A program made the translations under genes and the position numbers. From NCBI GenBank assembly GCA_943735955.1, contig OX030956.1, positions 959,912 to 1,023,911 on the forward strand: a stretch of DNA of 64,000 nucleotides, given 5' to 3'. This DNA comes from Piscicola geometra. Its lineage: Eukaryota > Annelida > Clitellata > Hirudinida > Piscicolidae. Of the stretch, positions 41,640 to 52,949 are shown one piece after another. Each line of letters opens with the position of its first letter. Positions within the stretch are counted from its first letter, which is position 1. The notes below the pieces were generated by a model. The model did no database searches and was not told where the DNA came from. It was given only the letters and a program-made list of their open reading frames with translations.

Positions 41640-44600
41640 TATTTTTATCAATTGATTTGGTTAATATTACGTTTATAGAAGTTAAAGCCAATTATATATA
41701 AAGATCAAATTCATGATATTTAAAATAGAATTAAGATAAACACTATAAATATTTTACATAAATTAAATAAAAATCGTTGAATTTTTTTGGGAAGCTGGTA
41801 ACTTAAAAACTTATTTGAATGAATATTAAAATGAATTCATCTATATTTTTTAGTTAATGCATAAAAACAATTTTTTATTTTAGACTTTTAAAAGTTAAGT
41901 TGCTTAAAGAGTTGAAAAATTTTCAATATGAATAAGTAATAAGTGGACAAAATTAAATAAAAACAGTAAATTCTAACCTTTAATGGTTTTTTCTTTGAGT
42001 TTGATGAAAACATTAAATTTCTTTTTTTTAAAGAATCATTTTAAATAGGTAAAAATACTTCATTACCTTTTCTTACTTTATTATTACTTAATATCTCAAA
42101 TATTTTTCTATTTGTTAATTCTACATAAATTTTTTCCACATACTTTACACTTTATAAATGTCATGCTTATTGTTTTATCATTATTACCTTGAATGTTTAA
42201 GTCACTTTAAAACATTTGAAACAGTCAATCTTATCGCCACGATGCTCTAGCTGCTTATTCCATCCAAGAAATAAAGTCGCCTGGTTACTCTTCGTCCCAA
42301 ACACGCACACGTCGCATAGCTTACACATGTAGGATTTCCTCTCCATATCTTAACAGTTCTATGATGTACAAGACACCTACTTTTAAACTTTAAAAAGAAT
42401 TTAATTAAACCATTTTTTGAGTTAATTTAAATATTTCGAACAGTTTTACAATATTTATAACTGTTTTTTAGATAAATAAACTCGAAGAAGAAGTCAGCTA
42501 AATGAGGTGGATTATGGTAAGTGCGGTTTTGACACCCTGTGTAAGAAAAACGTTGTAAGACACCATTGTTGTGAAATAATTGGGTTAAGATAGTCTTCAA
42601 TATATTTTACATAATATTGTTTTGTTTATTATTAATATTTTAATTTGTCTAAAAACTTATCTGTCTATAAATAACATAGCAGTCAATAATTTATCTATTA
42701 ATTATGTCTCTTATAGTAAAGTATTTTATTTCCCCCATTAGTTATTCGTTTGAAGATGGTCTTATCGTGCCAAGAAGACACCAATATAAGCTATTTGGCA
42801 TATCTACAAGATTTAAGAAAACACCAATGCGTCACACACCGACCTTTAGACTAGTCTTTGGTTGACTGCTATTTGTCCACGTTCGTTTCAAGACAAAGCA
42901 ACAGAAATACTGCTTTTTAAAAATTCTTAATGAAATTTTCCAATATCACATTCTTAAAGGAAAACAAAAAATAAATTGTGGCGTATTATTTTTAACATTG
43001 ATATTTTTAGTAGTGTAGGTCATCTTGGAACAAACCAATAATGCTGCCTCAAATATTATTTGTGTAAACGCACTAAAATAAATTACTTTTTATCTTTTTA
43101 TTAGATTTTAAACAAAAGTTTTTCTAAATGTGTTCGAAGCTGAAAAAACTACAATTTGAAGCACTTTTATAGTTTTATCAACTTTATCTATTTATTTATT
43201 TTTCCTAAAAACCTTTGGGAATATCACTTTTCATTTTTCTTTTGGGAAATCTATAATTTTCCAAAAATCTTTCTATTGATAATATCAATTTGACATTACC
43301 TTTATTTTAATGCTATTTTGTAACTTTAATCATTTTGTTACCGATTTTTTTTTCCTATGAAACTTCTTCAGTGATCAAGTCTGACTTGCGGATCTTGAAA
43401 GGTGTAATTGAATGCGCATCATCAAAAACTCTAATTTTAATTTTAAATGATAATTCTATTTTAAAATATTTAGATCACCAAATAACTTAAATTAAAAGTT
43501 CGAAAAAAATAATTCACAGCGTAATGAGTTGACAAACCTTGCATGAATATAATAACGAGTGAGTTCACTGATCCATGCTCGCTCTTGTTCGTTTGGTGAC
43601 AAAACAAAGGTTTAACAAAACCAATTTTGAAAATAAAATTTTTACAACTTTTTTTATTTTTACAAATAAACTTTATATTACTTTTAGAAAACTTAGCGTT
43701 TATTTTTAATTAGTGGCGAAACGAGGGGTGCTAGAGAGGACGACGGCAAAAACCTTTTTAAAAATAATTTTTCGTTATTGTGTTAAGTTTTTTCCAGATA
43801 CTTGAGTTTTTTCAACCCCCCTCCCTCATCCACTTAAAATTTTTTCCAATTTTTGTTTTGATACGAATATTTGAGTAAGCAGAGAATAGTTTTGTTTTAT
43901 ACAGATATCAGTATAACTACACATACTCACACTGTATTATTATGTAAAAAATCTGTTTTATATCATAGTTGACGATTGTGCTCGCATAAAAACAAGAGTT
44001 TTAAAATGTTTTTATTGAAAAAAGTGGGAGGGTGCACATTAAGGCGAAACCCTTCACTACCGAAAAGTGGGTAGGTCCAGATCCCAGGACTCCCCCAGGA
44101 TCACCGCCCATGCTTGTAACTATTTCTCATCATCTAAATTTTGAGCCGAGTTAAAATCCGAATAAATCCCCTCTACCTTTACTTTTATATTTTTAAAAAA
44201 TAATAGTTTTTTATAATAAATTAGAATTTTTCATTAGTTTTAAAAAAATACAGCAAAAATTTGTCGATATTTCTGTATACCTTGTAAAAAAAGAGTAATA
44301 GGATAAATTTAATATTTTCAAGAAACGCATTATAAATTGTCAAAAAAATACAATCTGTGAAATGTTTTTATTTGATTAAAAATATAATATTTCATAAAGT
44401 TTGAATTTTATTAAATATTTTCAAAAATAATGTTGAAACTATAATTTACTTTTTCTGACTACCCATGCTACATTATCTATGCCATTATCTCTAACACAAA
44501 CTTTCTTTTATCAAAATAAGAAACCTAAATATGAAGAACGATGGTTTGTGGCAAGAAGATACGCAAGTAAATTTTTTACATAAAATATATTTTCTATTGA

Positions 44601-44640
44601 CTAGCTATAACTAGAATTAATAGTGGCTTTTACGGAAAAA
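41640..44640. other. AT-rich intergenic DNA
   Basis: Mostly featureless. The minus strand at 42350-42210 has a Cys-rich frame (YMCKLCDVCVFGTK) that I cannot assign. N-terminal exons of the PHF21A-like gene could lie here or further upstream but I could not recognise them. Confidence 0.4.
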
Positions 44641-45290
44641 GTTTTGCATGTTGTATAGCCTGGAACTAGCCAACTAGCTTCCAACAGAAGTTTTTGTTAA
44701 GGTTGAATTCCTTCTGTGCTCCACGTTCATTCTATCTGTCATGTGTCACCTTCCAAAGCCCTGCGCCAGGTGTTTTCGCACTGCCTCTCTTTTTTTTATT
44801 GAGGCTTCCTTGTTGCATTGGATGCTGGATTTGAAGTGTATGTCTTGCTCATTTTCATTGTTCATAAAAATCTCCTGATCAACAAGCTAGTCAGTTTTTC
44901 TCCATAGGTCTTTGTTTGAAATCTTTACTGGTCAGCAGATCTTAAAAGTGTTTTTGAGGCAAGTATTGATGAAGAACTGTATTTTCTTTAAAGTTCTCAC
45001 AATAATTCTACATTTTGTAGCTCCAAAAAAGAGTATTGGCTTCACCAAGATATTTAAAAGCTTAATCTTATGGTTATGTCAATCACACTGGATCTCGAGA
45101 TGTTCTTCAGAAGGTTGTATGTGCTTTACTGATGTGGTTCAAACATTTTTTAAGGTCCCTTCATGAGTTTTGAAAATTTTGCCTAATAACATAGCCTCTT
45201 CTAGTACTTCACATTGGCTCAGACGGCTGTGTTGCTGTTGCATTTTTCTTCAAAGCCTTTCTCTTGTTTTTTATCAAGAACATGAATCTT
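44640..45290 (-). pseudogene. LINE C-terminal fragment, degraded
   Basis: The minus strand contains AFKYLGEAN-like sequence, a decayed RRFRWLGH-like region, and TWRRALEGDT near 44770-44740, matching the TWRRT(V/L)E motif near the C-terminus of many non-LTR ORFs. Many stops and frameshifts. Confidence 0.65.
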
Positions 45291-45775
45291 GAAATTGGAA
45301 ATAAGTAACTTTATTATAAATTTATATATTAATTAAAATATTTTTTCACAAATGCTGAAACAATTTGAACATTTTTATAACTTTCATGACACTTTTCAGA
45401 AAACAGAATTCATGAACTACTTGAATCTTTTCTCAGCATCCATTTCCTTGGGTAATATTTTCAACATTTAAAATAAAGATCTTTTATTTAGGCAACGTAA
45501 TATCAAAATAGAAAAAATATTTTATATAATTCATCAATAATTCTCAGGAAAGCTCATTAATATTTGTAAGAATAATTTTTAATTTTTTTACTGATAACAT
45601 CATCTGTTCAATAGATGCAAAACAAAAAATTAAAATGGGAAAAACAAACACTGAACCAGGCTTTCATAATCTTCAATCACTAGTAAGCTTATCATTTAAA
45701 TGCATATTTCAAATCTGTTCTACAATCTTTCCTTAATCAGTCATGTATTGAAGACACAAGTACTTTTCGCACCAG

Positions 45776-45913
45776 ACAAGGCAGGAGATATATTGCCTAG
45801 AGTGTCAGAGGAGTGGCGACCTCTTGATGTGTGACCAGTGCGAGAACACCTACCACCTCGTCTGCCTCAGTCTCAACTCTGTTCCTTCGGGACAGTGGCT
45901 TTGTCCGCAGTGT
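45776..45913 (+). CDS. PHF21A: PHD-finger exon of the PHF21A-like gene
   Basis: Zinc ligands in order: Cys-Leu-Glu-Cys, Cys-Asp-Gln-Cys, His, Cys, then Cys-Pro-Gln-Cys. The donor lies inside a GT-rich run (TGT|GTGGTGTGTGTG), so the exact 3' cut has some slack, but ending after the last Cys keeps phase 0 with the next exon. An in-frame TGA at 45747 fixes the acceptor downstream of it. Confidence 0.85.
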
Positions 45914-46972
45914 GTGGTGTGTGTGTTTTAGTCAGTAATTTATAAATAGGAAAATATGACATAAAAATTCTAAGTATTTTTGTGTCATCCATTATTTGTT
46001 TCATCGCTTTCAAACAATGATTTCCTATTCAATTGCATCACTGCACAGAACAAGAAGGCCTCGACGCCGATGGAAGACTGGCCTGACAACCTGGCTCTGG
46101 TGCACTCCTATGTCATGCTTAAAACTGGTCTGTCACTACTGCCTGTAGTTCTCAATATTCTAGTCATGTTTTTATTGAATGATTTTTCAATGGAATAGCG
46201 TGAAATAAAATAACGAGAAATGTTATAGTGCGTATAACTCGAACGGGCTTCCAGACAAAGTTTTCATTCGCGCCTATGGGCTACTAGGTCATCGGTTGCA
46301 TTCGAACCTAGCACCAATGGTCCATTGGTCAAGCCTAGAGTCGTTACACACTCAGCTACCTGTTCACCGGAGTATTAATAATTAAATTGATAATTATTAG
46401 AACCAGCATTAAAACAAACTTAATTAAAGCAATGAAAATATACTTTCTTTATACAATTATTCGTTAAATTTAAATTCTTCCAATTTTCTGTAATATTTTA
46501 CATTTTCCCGAAGCTCTTCAACGTTATGAAAACTCGTCATTGAATTGCATAATACAATACAGTTTATGGTATTATATATTAATTGTATATACATAAACAT
46601 ATCGATCTACTTCAAGCAGCAAAGGAAGAGGAAAAGAAGCGACTGTGCAAACAACTGGATGACTTGCGTGAAGAGAGGAACAGGATACAGGCTCACTCCA
46701 CTGCTCTCAAGGAGACTCTCGTGGTTAGTAAGGGTGTTCTGTGCAGATGAATTTCAGATGTGTTCTTCTGAATTTAGTATAATGATCACATTTTTAATTT
46801 TTTTTAACTAATGTATTTTTTTAATTAAATACAATTTTATTAACTTTGTTTTTATTTTTAGATGAAACTGCATGAAAAGTGTGAATTGCTAGAGACATGC
46901 AACAGCGCCAAGAAAATTCTAGGTGTCATGAAGGCATTTGTTCACCTAGTACAGTCGTCTACTGGCCTTTAA
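45776..46972 (+). CDS. PHF21A: PHF21A/BHC80-like PHD finger protein, C-terminal exons
   Basis: Four exons: 45776-45913 (start could be 45785), 46049-46127, 46620-46723, 46862-46972 (TAA). The first encodes a PHD finger, YCLECQRSGDLLMCDQCENT then YHLVCLSLNSVPSGQWLCPQ and C, with the Cys4-His-Cys3 pattern. The next gives EDWPDNLALVHSYVML, then AKEEEKKRLCKQLDDLREER, a coiled coil, ending near HLVQSSTGL. Order and motifs match vertebrate PHF21A ([20 protein letters not shown]), the LSD1-CoREST subunit whose PHD reads unmethylated H3K4. The protein stops just after the coiled coil. Upstream exons were not found, so the gene is partial here. The downstream neighbour PPP1R2 begins 606 bp later on the same strand. 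Confidence 0.85.
46230..46373 (-). mobile_element. tRNA-SINE, family 1, in an intron of the PHF21A-like gene
   Basis: On the minus strand: GGTAGCTGAGTGTGTAACGA (A-box-like), then GCTAGGTTCGAATGC (a good B-box), followed by a body shared with the copies at 17.8 and 32.0 kb. It lies between the second and third recognised exons. Confidence 0.75.
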
Positions 46973-47254
46973 AGACATTTCAGACGCTTAAGGTGTAGCG
47001 CTCAATTTTATAGTTATAAAAGGTTACAGTCGATCATGAATCTCAGAATTGAATAGTCATTTTAAGCCTTTTTATGTTTTTTCATACACAACTATTTATA
47101 TATAGTTTTTTTGTTAGTGGAAGCATGTTTTGCAGCTCAGTACATTCCAAGAGTTTTTTACTAGTTTATATTGTGAATTCCTATTGACTTCTTTTCACTG
47201 TTTTTTAATGTTTGTAATTTAATTGAGAAAAAAACTTCAGTAACTTTTGTTTTA

Positions 47255-47260
47255 AATAAA
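47255..47260 (+). terminator. Polyadenylation signal of the PHF21A-like gene
   Basis: AATAAA about 285 bp after the stop codon and about 320 bp before the PPP1R2 start. Confidence 0.5.
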
Positions 47261-47578
47261 ACTTCTGTTTAGTCCAACACTATTAATAATATTTCTATAT
47301 GATTATAAGTCAATAAAATTTTAATTTATCACTTTTAAAATTTTTTTTCAAGGATTTTAATACCATCTTTTACTTTTATCGTTATTTTAATAAATGCTGT
47401 GTCTATGCTTTTTCGAATGAAAGTTATATTTCTAGGTTATTGAAATAATTAAATCTTTTTAAGTGCTCTAGGCTATTGACTATCTGCTTTTAATAACACA
47501 AATTATTTCAATTTTATCATTTCTGGTTTGCAAAAAAAGCTTTTAACTTTTAAATCTGGGTAAATAAAGGAAATTACA

Positions 47579-50500
47579 ATGAGTAGTCCATTTGATCTAG
47601 ACAAAAAACCGGCAAAAGGAATCCTCAAAAACACTTCCAGTTTCGACACTGGCAAGTCATCAAAGTCACAAAGGTTTGATTTCTTTACATACTAAAAAAA
47701 ATCCCTTTAATCTAGCTAGTTGCATGGCCCTTTAAATTGTATTTAATCGCGCTGATAGGACAATGCTAGTCTTATGTGTATATGCTATTGCCAGGCGAAG
47801 GCTCGCTATTAAGTTAATAGCGCGCCTTCGCCTGGCAATACTGTGTTTCTGCCAAGAAAAATAGTTATAAATGTTTTAAATTATCAATCAATATTCAAAA
47901 ATATAATATTTGCAAAGATGAATATGAATTAAAAGAAAAAAAAAATAAACCCTACTTCACCACAAAAGGCAGAATATCTTATAAAGTTATGCAAATTTGA
48001 CCATTTCGTCATCAAGCATCAACTTTGAAGGCAAATATGTCAGCTATAATTACGATTTGATCAATGAAATTATTGAAATCACCTCGTGCAAGGATGAATA
48101 TCAATTAAAAGAAAAAAAAAATAAACCCTGATTAAACTCGTACTATAATTGATTGAGTACTGAATTTTCTAGTTAAAGCATCTTTTAAAACCAAAATTAT
48201 TAATCGCATATTTTTTAAATAATTATTTGTCAAATATAATTATTATGAGCACATTTTTACAAGGAAAATAATAACCGTATTTTGTAAAAGAATATTTAAT
48301 AATAATATAATAATGACAATAAAACAATTTTTTCGAATTTTTATTTTAAAATTAATTAATAAAACGTATATTCTTATATACAAGTCTATAAAGTTTGTAT
48401 AATGCCGTTAATACAAGCCGCACACTTGATTTAAATCGACGCGCTGCAACGTGACTCACTTATTTAGCCTAACAACATATGAGACCTCTAATGCTAATTT
48501 CCACTTTTAAATAGCTATATCTTCGTTATTTGTAATCGCTTAGTAATATATTTAGTATATTTTTTTATGTTTTAAACTCCTTTTTCAGAAAATAATAATT
48601 AAAACTCAAAAAAGTGAAAATAAAAAATCCGTGCAACTACCTACTTTAATCTTATAGAAAATTCATTTAATAATTATATTTTAATTATTATATAATAATC
48701 TTTCTAAGTATTAAAATTATTTTGGTTCATCCTATAATATAGGACCTATATTCACAATTTATGGTTTACATTTTTTGAATGTGTCAATCATTTTTTTTCA
48801 GAGCGTCTCTTGACAAGGGCATGAAATGGGATGAGATGAACATCCTGGCTACATACCACCCGTCTGACAAAGATTATGGCCATGATAAAATCAATGAGCC
48901 TCCTACACCATATAACAGGTTTCACTCTCACATATAAAATTTTGCGAATAGGAGGTATAGGCAATTAAAAATGGCTTTAAAATTTTTTTAAATAATTAAA
49001 CATTTCAGAATATTTTAAATATAATATTATTTTATTGGCTATTTGAAATTGTTGAGTAATTGAAAAAGTCATAAACAACAATTAAAACTATTTTTTTATT
49101 TGAAGTTTATCTGATCAATATATTGTAACATAACAATGATATTATGGTGTCACTCAATCTATTGTAAAATTAATCATACATCTGTATAATCACACAAAAA
49201 ATAATTTTCTTTCATGAAGTAAAATGAATAGAATATCCTTATTCCCATTTGCATACTATTAACATTTCCGACCATTGCTTAATTTAAATACTGAAATTAT
49301 TCAGATGCCAACTCATTACTCTTTTTTATAAATATTTCTTTAACTTCAATTTTATCAATTATATTAAATTTAATTGATTTTATCACCTTGAAGGCATGGA
49401 TCTGAAGGAGATAGTGGTGATGAGGGTGAATCAACCATCGATCCCCAACTCATTGCTGATGGGTAAGGGATCTGAGGCAATAGTTTATAAAAATGATAAT
49501 AATAATGATTATAATTGATAATTAGTTCTAGTTTATAATCAAGTCAAAATTAATTGTGTAAAAATATATTAACCAATCAAATGTATTTAAAAGTTGTTAA
49601 ATAAAGTCAAAAGCGCTTAAATCATGATCAAATCATTTATTCTTTCAAATCAACACCACAAATAGTTTGTCGATGACTTCAAAGCCAAAGCTCTTCTCAA
49701 GGCTGGAGGTGGAGAGTGATGGCGAGGAGGAGGAAGATGACGAGGCCAATATGTCCGAAGAACAAAAAGGTGGGTATATCGCATCATGATGCTGATGCTG
49801 ATTGTAATGGTGTTCTGGGTTAAGTAAAATCATGATTTTGATGTATTTTTGAAAAATAATTTCACGAAGTGGAGTTTAAATGTAAACCGGCACATTGACC
49901 AACAGACATATTGACAAACAGACACACACACACACACACACACAAACAGACACACACAAATACACACACAAATACACACACACATACAAACACACACACA
50001 CACAGAGCACAAGAAAACATTCAAGCTCCACAGGAAGGAGCACTACAACGAGTTCCAGGCGGTTCAACTGGCCAGACAGCTGTTGCAGGAAGAGGATGAT
50101 GACGACGATGACGAAGCTGGTTTGTATAAGTGAAGTAGAGCAGAAAATAAATTAATATAATAAAAATATTTTTTAAGAAGTTTTAATAATATATATTAAT
50201 AATAATTTGGGGAGCGGGGATGGCTTAGATGGTAGACGTCGGACTTGCAACTTAAAGGTTGCCTGTTCGAATCCCTGATAGGCAACCGTGAACTATCATA
50301 TACCTAGTGTATATGATGCGGTGTTTGCGACGTATGCATTGAGAGATGTGTACGTCGTGTGGATTGGCGCCTCGGCGCATAAGAACCATGGTTCTCAGAA
50401 CCATTGTAACATGGCATGCGTCTGTCAGGCTGTGAACAATATAGACCAGAAGAAAAAAAATAATGTGCTGAATGCTCGCCTCTTATAAGACCGAATAGTA

Positions 50501-51092
50501 GTAGTGGTCATGTGATATCTTCTCTTATCAAGTGGACAATATTTTGGCTCATTATTTTCAAAGCGTTTCAAACTCAACTTTATGTTTTAATAATTGATGT
50601 TGCTAAGCAACATGCTAAGCTAAGCAACATTGTTGCTTACTACATGTGTGAACTGCAATGGTCTAGTGGTGAAGGGCTGTTTTTACTCTGAAATGTAGGG
50701 GTTTTCAAATGGCAGTACTTCTTTGTTGCTCTTAGAAAGGCGAAAACGTAATGAGAAGAACTGATGAAGAAATTCTGAATTTCCCGCTATCGACATTGCC
50801 CCCTATCGGAGCGTAGTAAATACTTTACAAAAACTTCCGCTCCAAGTCAACATTTTTCAATACACTAAACTTTTTATATGTATTCGTATTGTATCGAATA
50901 GTTCGTCCAATCATTCGTATTCGCCTGAGGTGTAAAATCTTGTTTTCGATTCAACTCTAGTATAAATTTATTAATTAATATTCTAAATAAATAATTAATA
51001 ACAAATACCACCATAAAGGGCAGGGAGATGGTGTGGCCACAACGTCACAGCCACCTCTAGATGTTGACATGGAAACTGCAGCAGTCGAATAA
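47579..51092 (+). CDS. PPP1R2: Protein phosphatase 1 regulatory inhibitor subunit 2 (inhibitor-2)
   Basis: Complete six-exon gene: 47579-47673, 48802-48918, 49394-49462, 49666-49769, 50006-50119, 51019-51092; 190 codons plus stop. All phases agree (2,2,2,1,1). Human inhibitor-2 is 205 residues. Family motifs are present in order: KGILKN (PP1-docking), [26 protein letters not shown] (the GSK3-type Thr-Pro site), an acidic [10 protein letters not shown] block, and the helix [16 protein letters not shown] that covers the PP1 active site, followed by an Asp/Glu run. It is an intrinsically disordered inhibitor and chaperone of PP1 in cytosol and nucleus. Intron 4 ends in a long CA repeat right up to the acceptor. 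Intron 5 holds a SINE and intron 1 a palindrome. Confidence 0.95.
47786..47840. repeat. 27-bp near-perfect palindrome in PPP1R2 intron 1
   Basis: Left arm 47786-47812 and right arm 47814-47840 are inverted repeats with one mismatch and a single-base centre. The outer 16 bp (TATTGCCAGGCGAAGG) are exact. It is much more GC-rich than its surroundings. Confidence 0.95.
47912..48130. repeat. Direct repeat pair in PPP1R2 intron 1
   Basis: A block of about 42 bp (gcaaagatgaatatgaatta, A-run, ataaaccct) at about 47912 recurs with two changes at about 48088. Confidence 0.8.
49919..50004 (+). repeat. Interrupted (CA)n ending at a splice acceptor
   Basis: CA repeats with AA/AT interruptions run directly into the acag acceptor of PPP1R2 exon 5, in place of a pyrimidine tract. 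Confidence 0.9.
50206..50468 (+). mobile_element. tRNA-derived SINE, family 2, in PPP1R2 intron 5
   Basis: Head: GAGCGGGGATGGCTTAGATG (A-box TGGCTTAGATGG) and TGTTCGAATCCC (B-box TTCGAATCC). A GC-richer body follows and ends in an A-rich tail near 50455. The acceptor and D stems do not pair as in a functional tRNA, so this is a SINE rather than a tRNA gene. Confidence 0.8.
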
Positions 51093-52630
51093 TTTTTTAT
51101 TGAATATATTTTTAATAGTTTAAAATCGATTAAAATATTTTCAATTTATTGAGTAATTATTTTTGTGAGTTATTTATGAATTTTATTATTTATACGAACA
51201 ATATTTTACTAACTAATACCTGAATATAAGATTCAAAACTGCACAATACCATTACGCTTCAGTGCTTCTTGTACCACAATTCAGTTTCATCGTGCTCACC
51301 AATTCCCCATCGCTCATTTTTTCTCTTTTTAAAATAAATTACAAAATTTTAAAATTAAAAAGAAAACGATTCACTGCCATTGAGACTAAGTTCATTATCT
51401 GTTAGATAAGTGGAGTAGTAAATACGATTACAAATCCCATTAGCCGTATGCATCCAGGATACATTGTGTCCTTAAAGTATTCATTAGAGAGAGTGCGTGA
51501 GGCTTTTTGCTTTATTTGCACCAGTCATAAATTTGTACATTCTGATTCTTTAAAAACAAAGAATTCTATAGAAACTTTCATGCACCACGAAGCTTTTTAA
51601 CGCAGCATCTCATGTATAAGCTAATATAACTGTCCCAATTATCTAAATTAATTTAATTAAATCATGTGTTTACCGCTTTAATTGTCACAGTCGTTTCATT
51701 TGTTAAAGCCCTAAGTGGTCGAAAGTAGCACTAAGCTTCTATGCGTTAACTTTTTGTGGCAGTGTGTAGTAACATGGCTTCTTTATTGTTTTCTTTTCAA
51801 CATAGCAATATAAAAAGCAGTTTTTACAATTTTTCTTATTAAACAATTTATTTTTCCGTTTGATTCTCTCAAATACCATTGTTTATGAAATACACTGTTA
51901 AAAGAATTGTTCCCTAAGATAAATCGGTGTTGAAGTTTTTGAACATTTTGCATCTTTTTCTGTGAAATAAATGGAATAAGTTTATAATTATGATTCCAAG
52001 TGAAAATATATTTAGTATTTAAATGCTTTCAATAATAAATTTCATATATTTTGTCGTGTTTGTGAGTAATATAAGTTTATCATCTAATGTTACCATTCTC
52101 GTTAACTATTTCATTTAGCATTGTGAAAAAAACATTTATTTTTTGCTTTTTTTATGACAGTATTCCCCTCATAAATATATATAAAAATATTTTTATCTTA
52201 AAGACTATATAATATATAATTTCACCATAAAACCTCCGTGAGCTATATATTTCTAAATTTCTTAGTTTTCACCATTTAAAAGATTATTTAAGGCATAAAG
52301 TATTCATCTTATGAGAAGATTATTTCATATGGCATGAGATCCTCGTTCTTAAGTGCTTCGCAAGCTTATATAAATGTATTGACGGCAGAATAGATTTCAC
52401 ATAAATTGTATTTTATATTTATTTGAGCTATTAAAAACGTCGCGAGACATCTGATAGATTTTATTGATTTCAATGCTTGAATTCAGCATGGATGATTCAT
52501 AAATTATAAGAATTAAATGGTATTCTTGATGATACATATTTTTGAATTGAATCGATAAGTATAGATTTATATGGAACTATTAATATTTTAAACTTGGAGC
52601 ATTAAATAAATTTTGTCGAAATATTATCAT
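51093..52630. other. Intergenic region between PPP1R2 and the PTP-like receptor
   Basis: Contains the PPP1R2 3'-UTR. AATAAA-like strings occur near 51333 but I cannot choose the cleavage site. No other gene seen. The two flanking genes are convergent. Confidence 0.45.
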
Positions 52631-52639
52631 ATTTTTTCT

Positions 52640-52945
52640 CTATGACTCAGAGAATTCAAATCGAAATCTACCCCCAATAATATTAATGATCTGATAAAAT
52701 TGTATGGTTAACACGACCGATAAAGTCCTATACCTTTCCATCCATATCTCTCTGCTATTAGCACGTCGACGAAGCCTCTTACACGAGCAGACATTCGTCT
52801 TCTCATGTTTTCTTCTTGGGCTTTTGCCTTCACGAGGCTGTTCTAATGTCCTCTCTTCGCTAGCTACCAAGCGATGAAAGGAATCGAGCTCACGACGTTC
52901 GGAGTAACGAGCCGGCGTTTTAACAACTTAACAATCCCCGCTCAA
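52640..52945 (-). mobile_element. tRNA-derived SINE-like repeat
   Basis: The minus strand starts GAGCGGGGATTGTTAAGTTG and has GAGCTCGATTCC as a B-box-like segment. The opening GAGCGGGGAT is the same as in the SINE at 50206. The body is GC-richer than the flanks. It may belong to the same or a sister family. Confidence 0.6.
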
Positions 52946-52949
52946 ACTT

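Noticed and set aside
42210..42350. Zinc-finger-like frame YMCKLCDVC on the minus strand
   Set aside because: Several Cys but no complete family pattern and no splice or neighbouring support.
49830..50099. His/Thr and Cys/Val frames around 49.9 kb
   Set aside because: Artefacts of the CA repeat; the real coding here is PPP1R2 exon 5.
50213..50290. Functional tRNA gene
   Set aside because: A- and B-boxes are present but the acceptor and D stems do not pair and a SINE-like body and A-tail follow.
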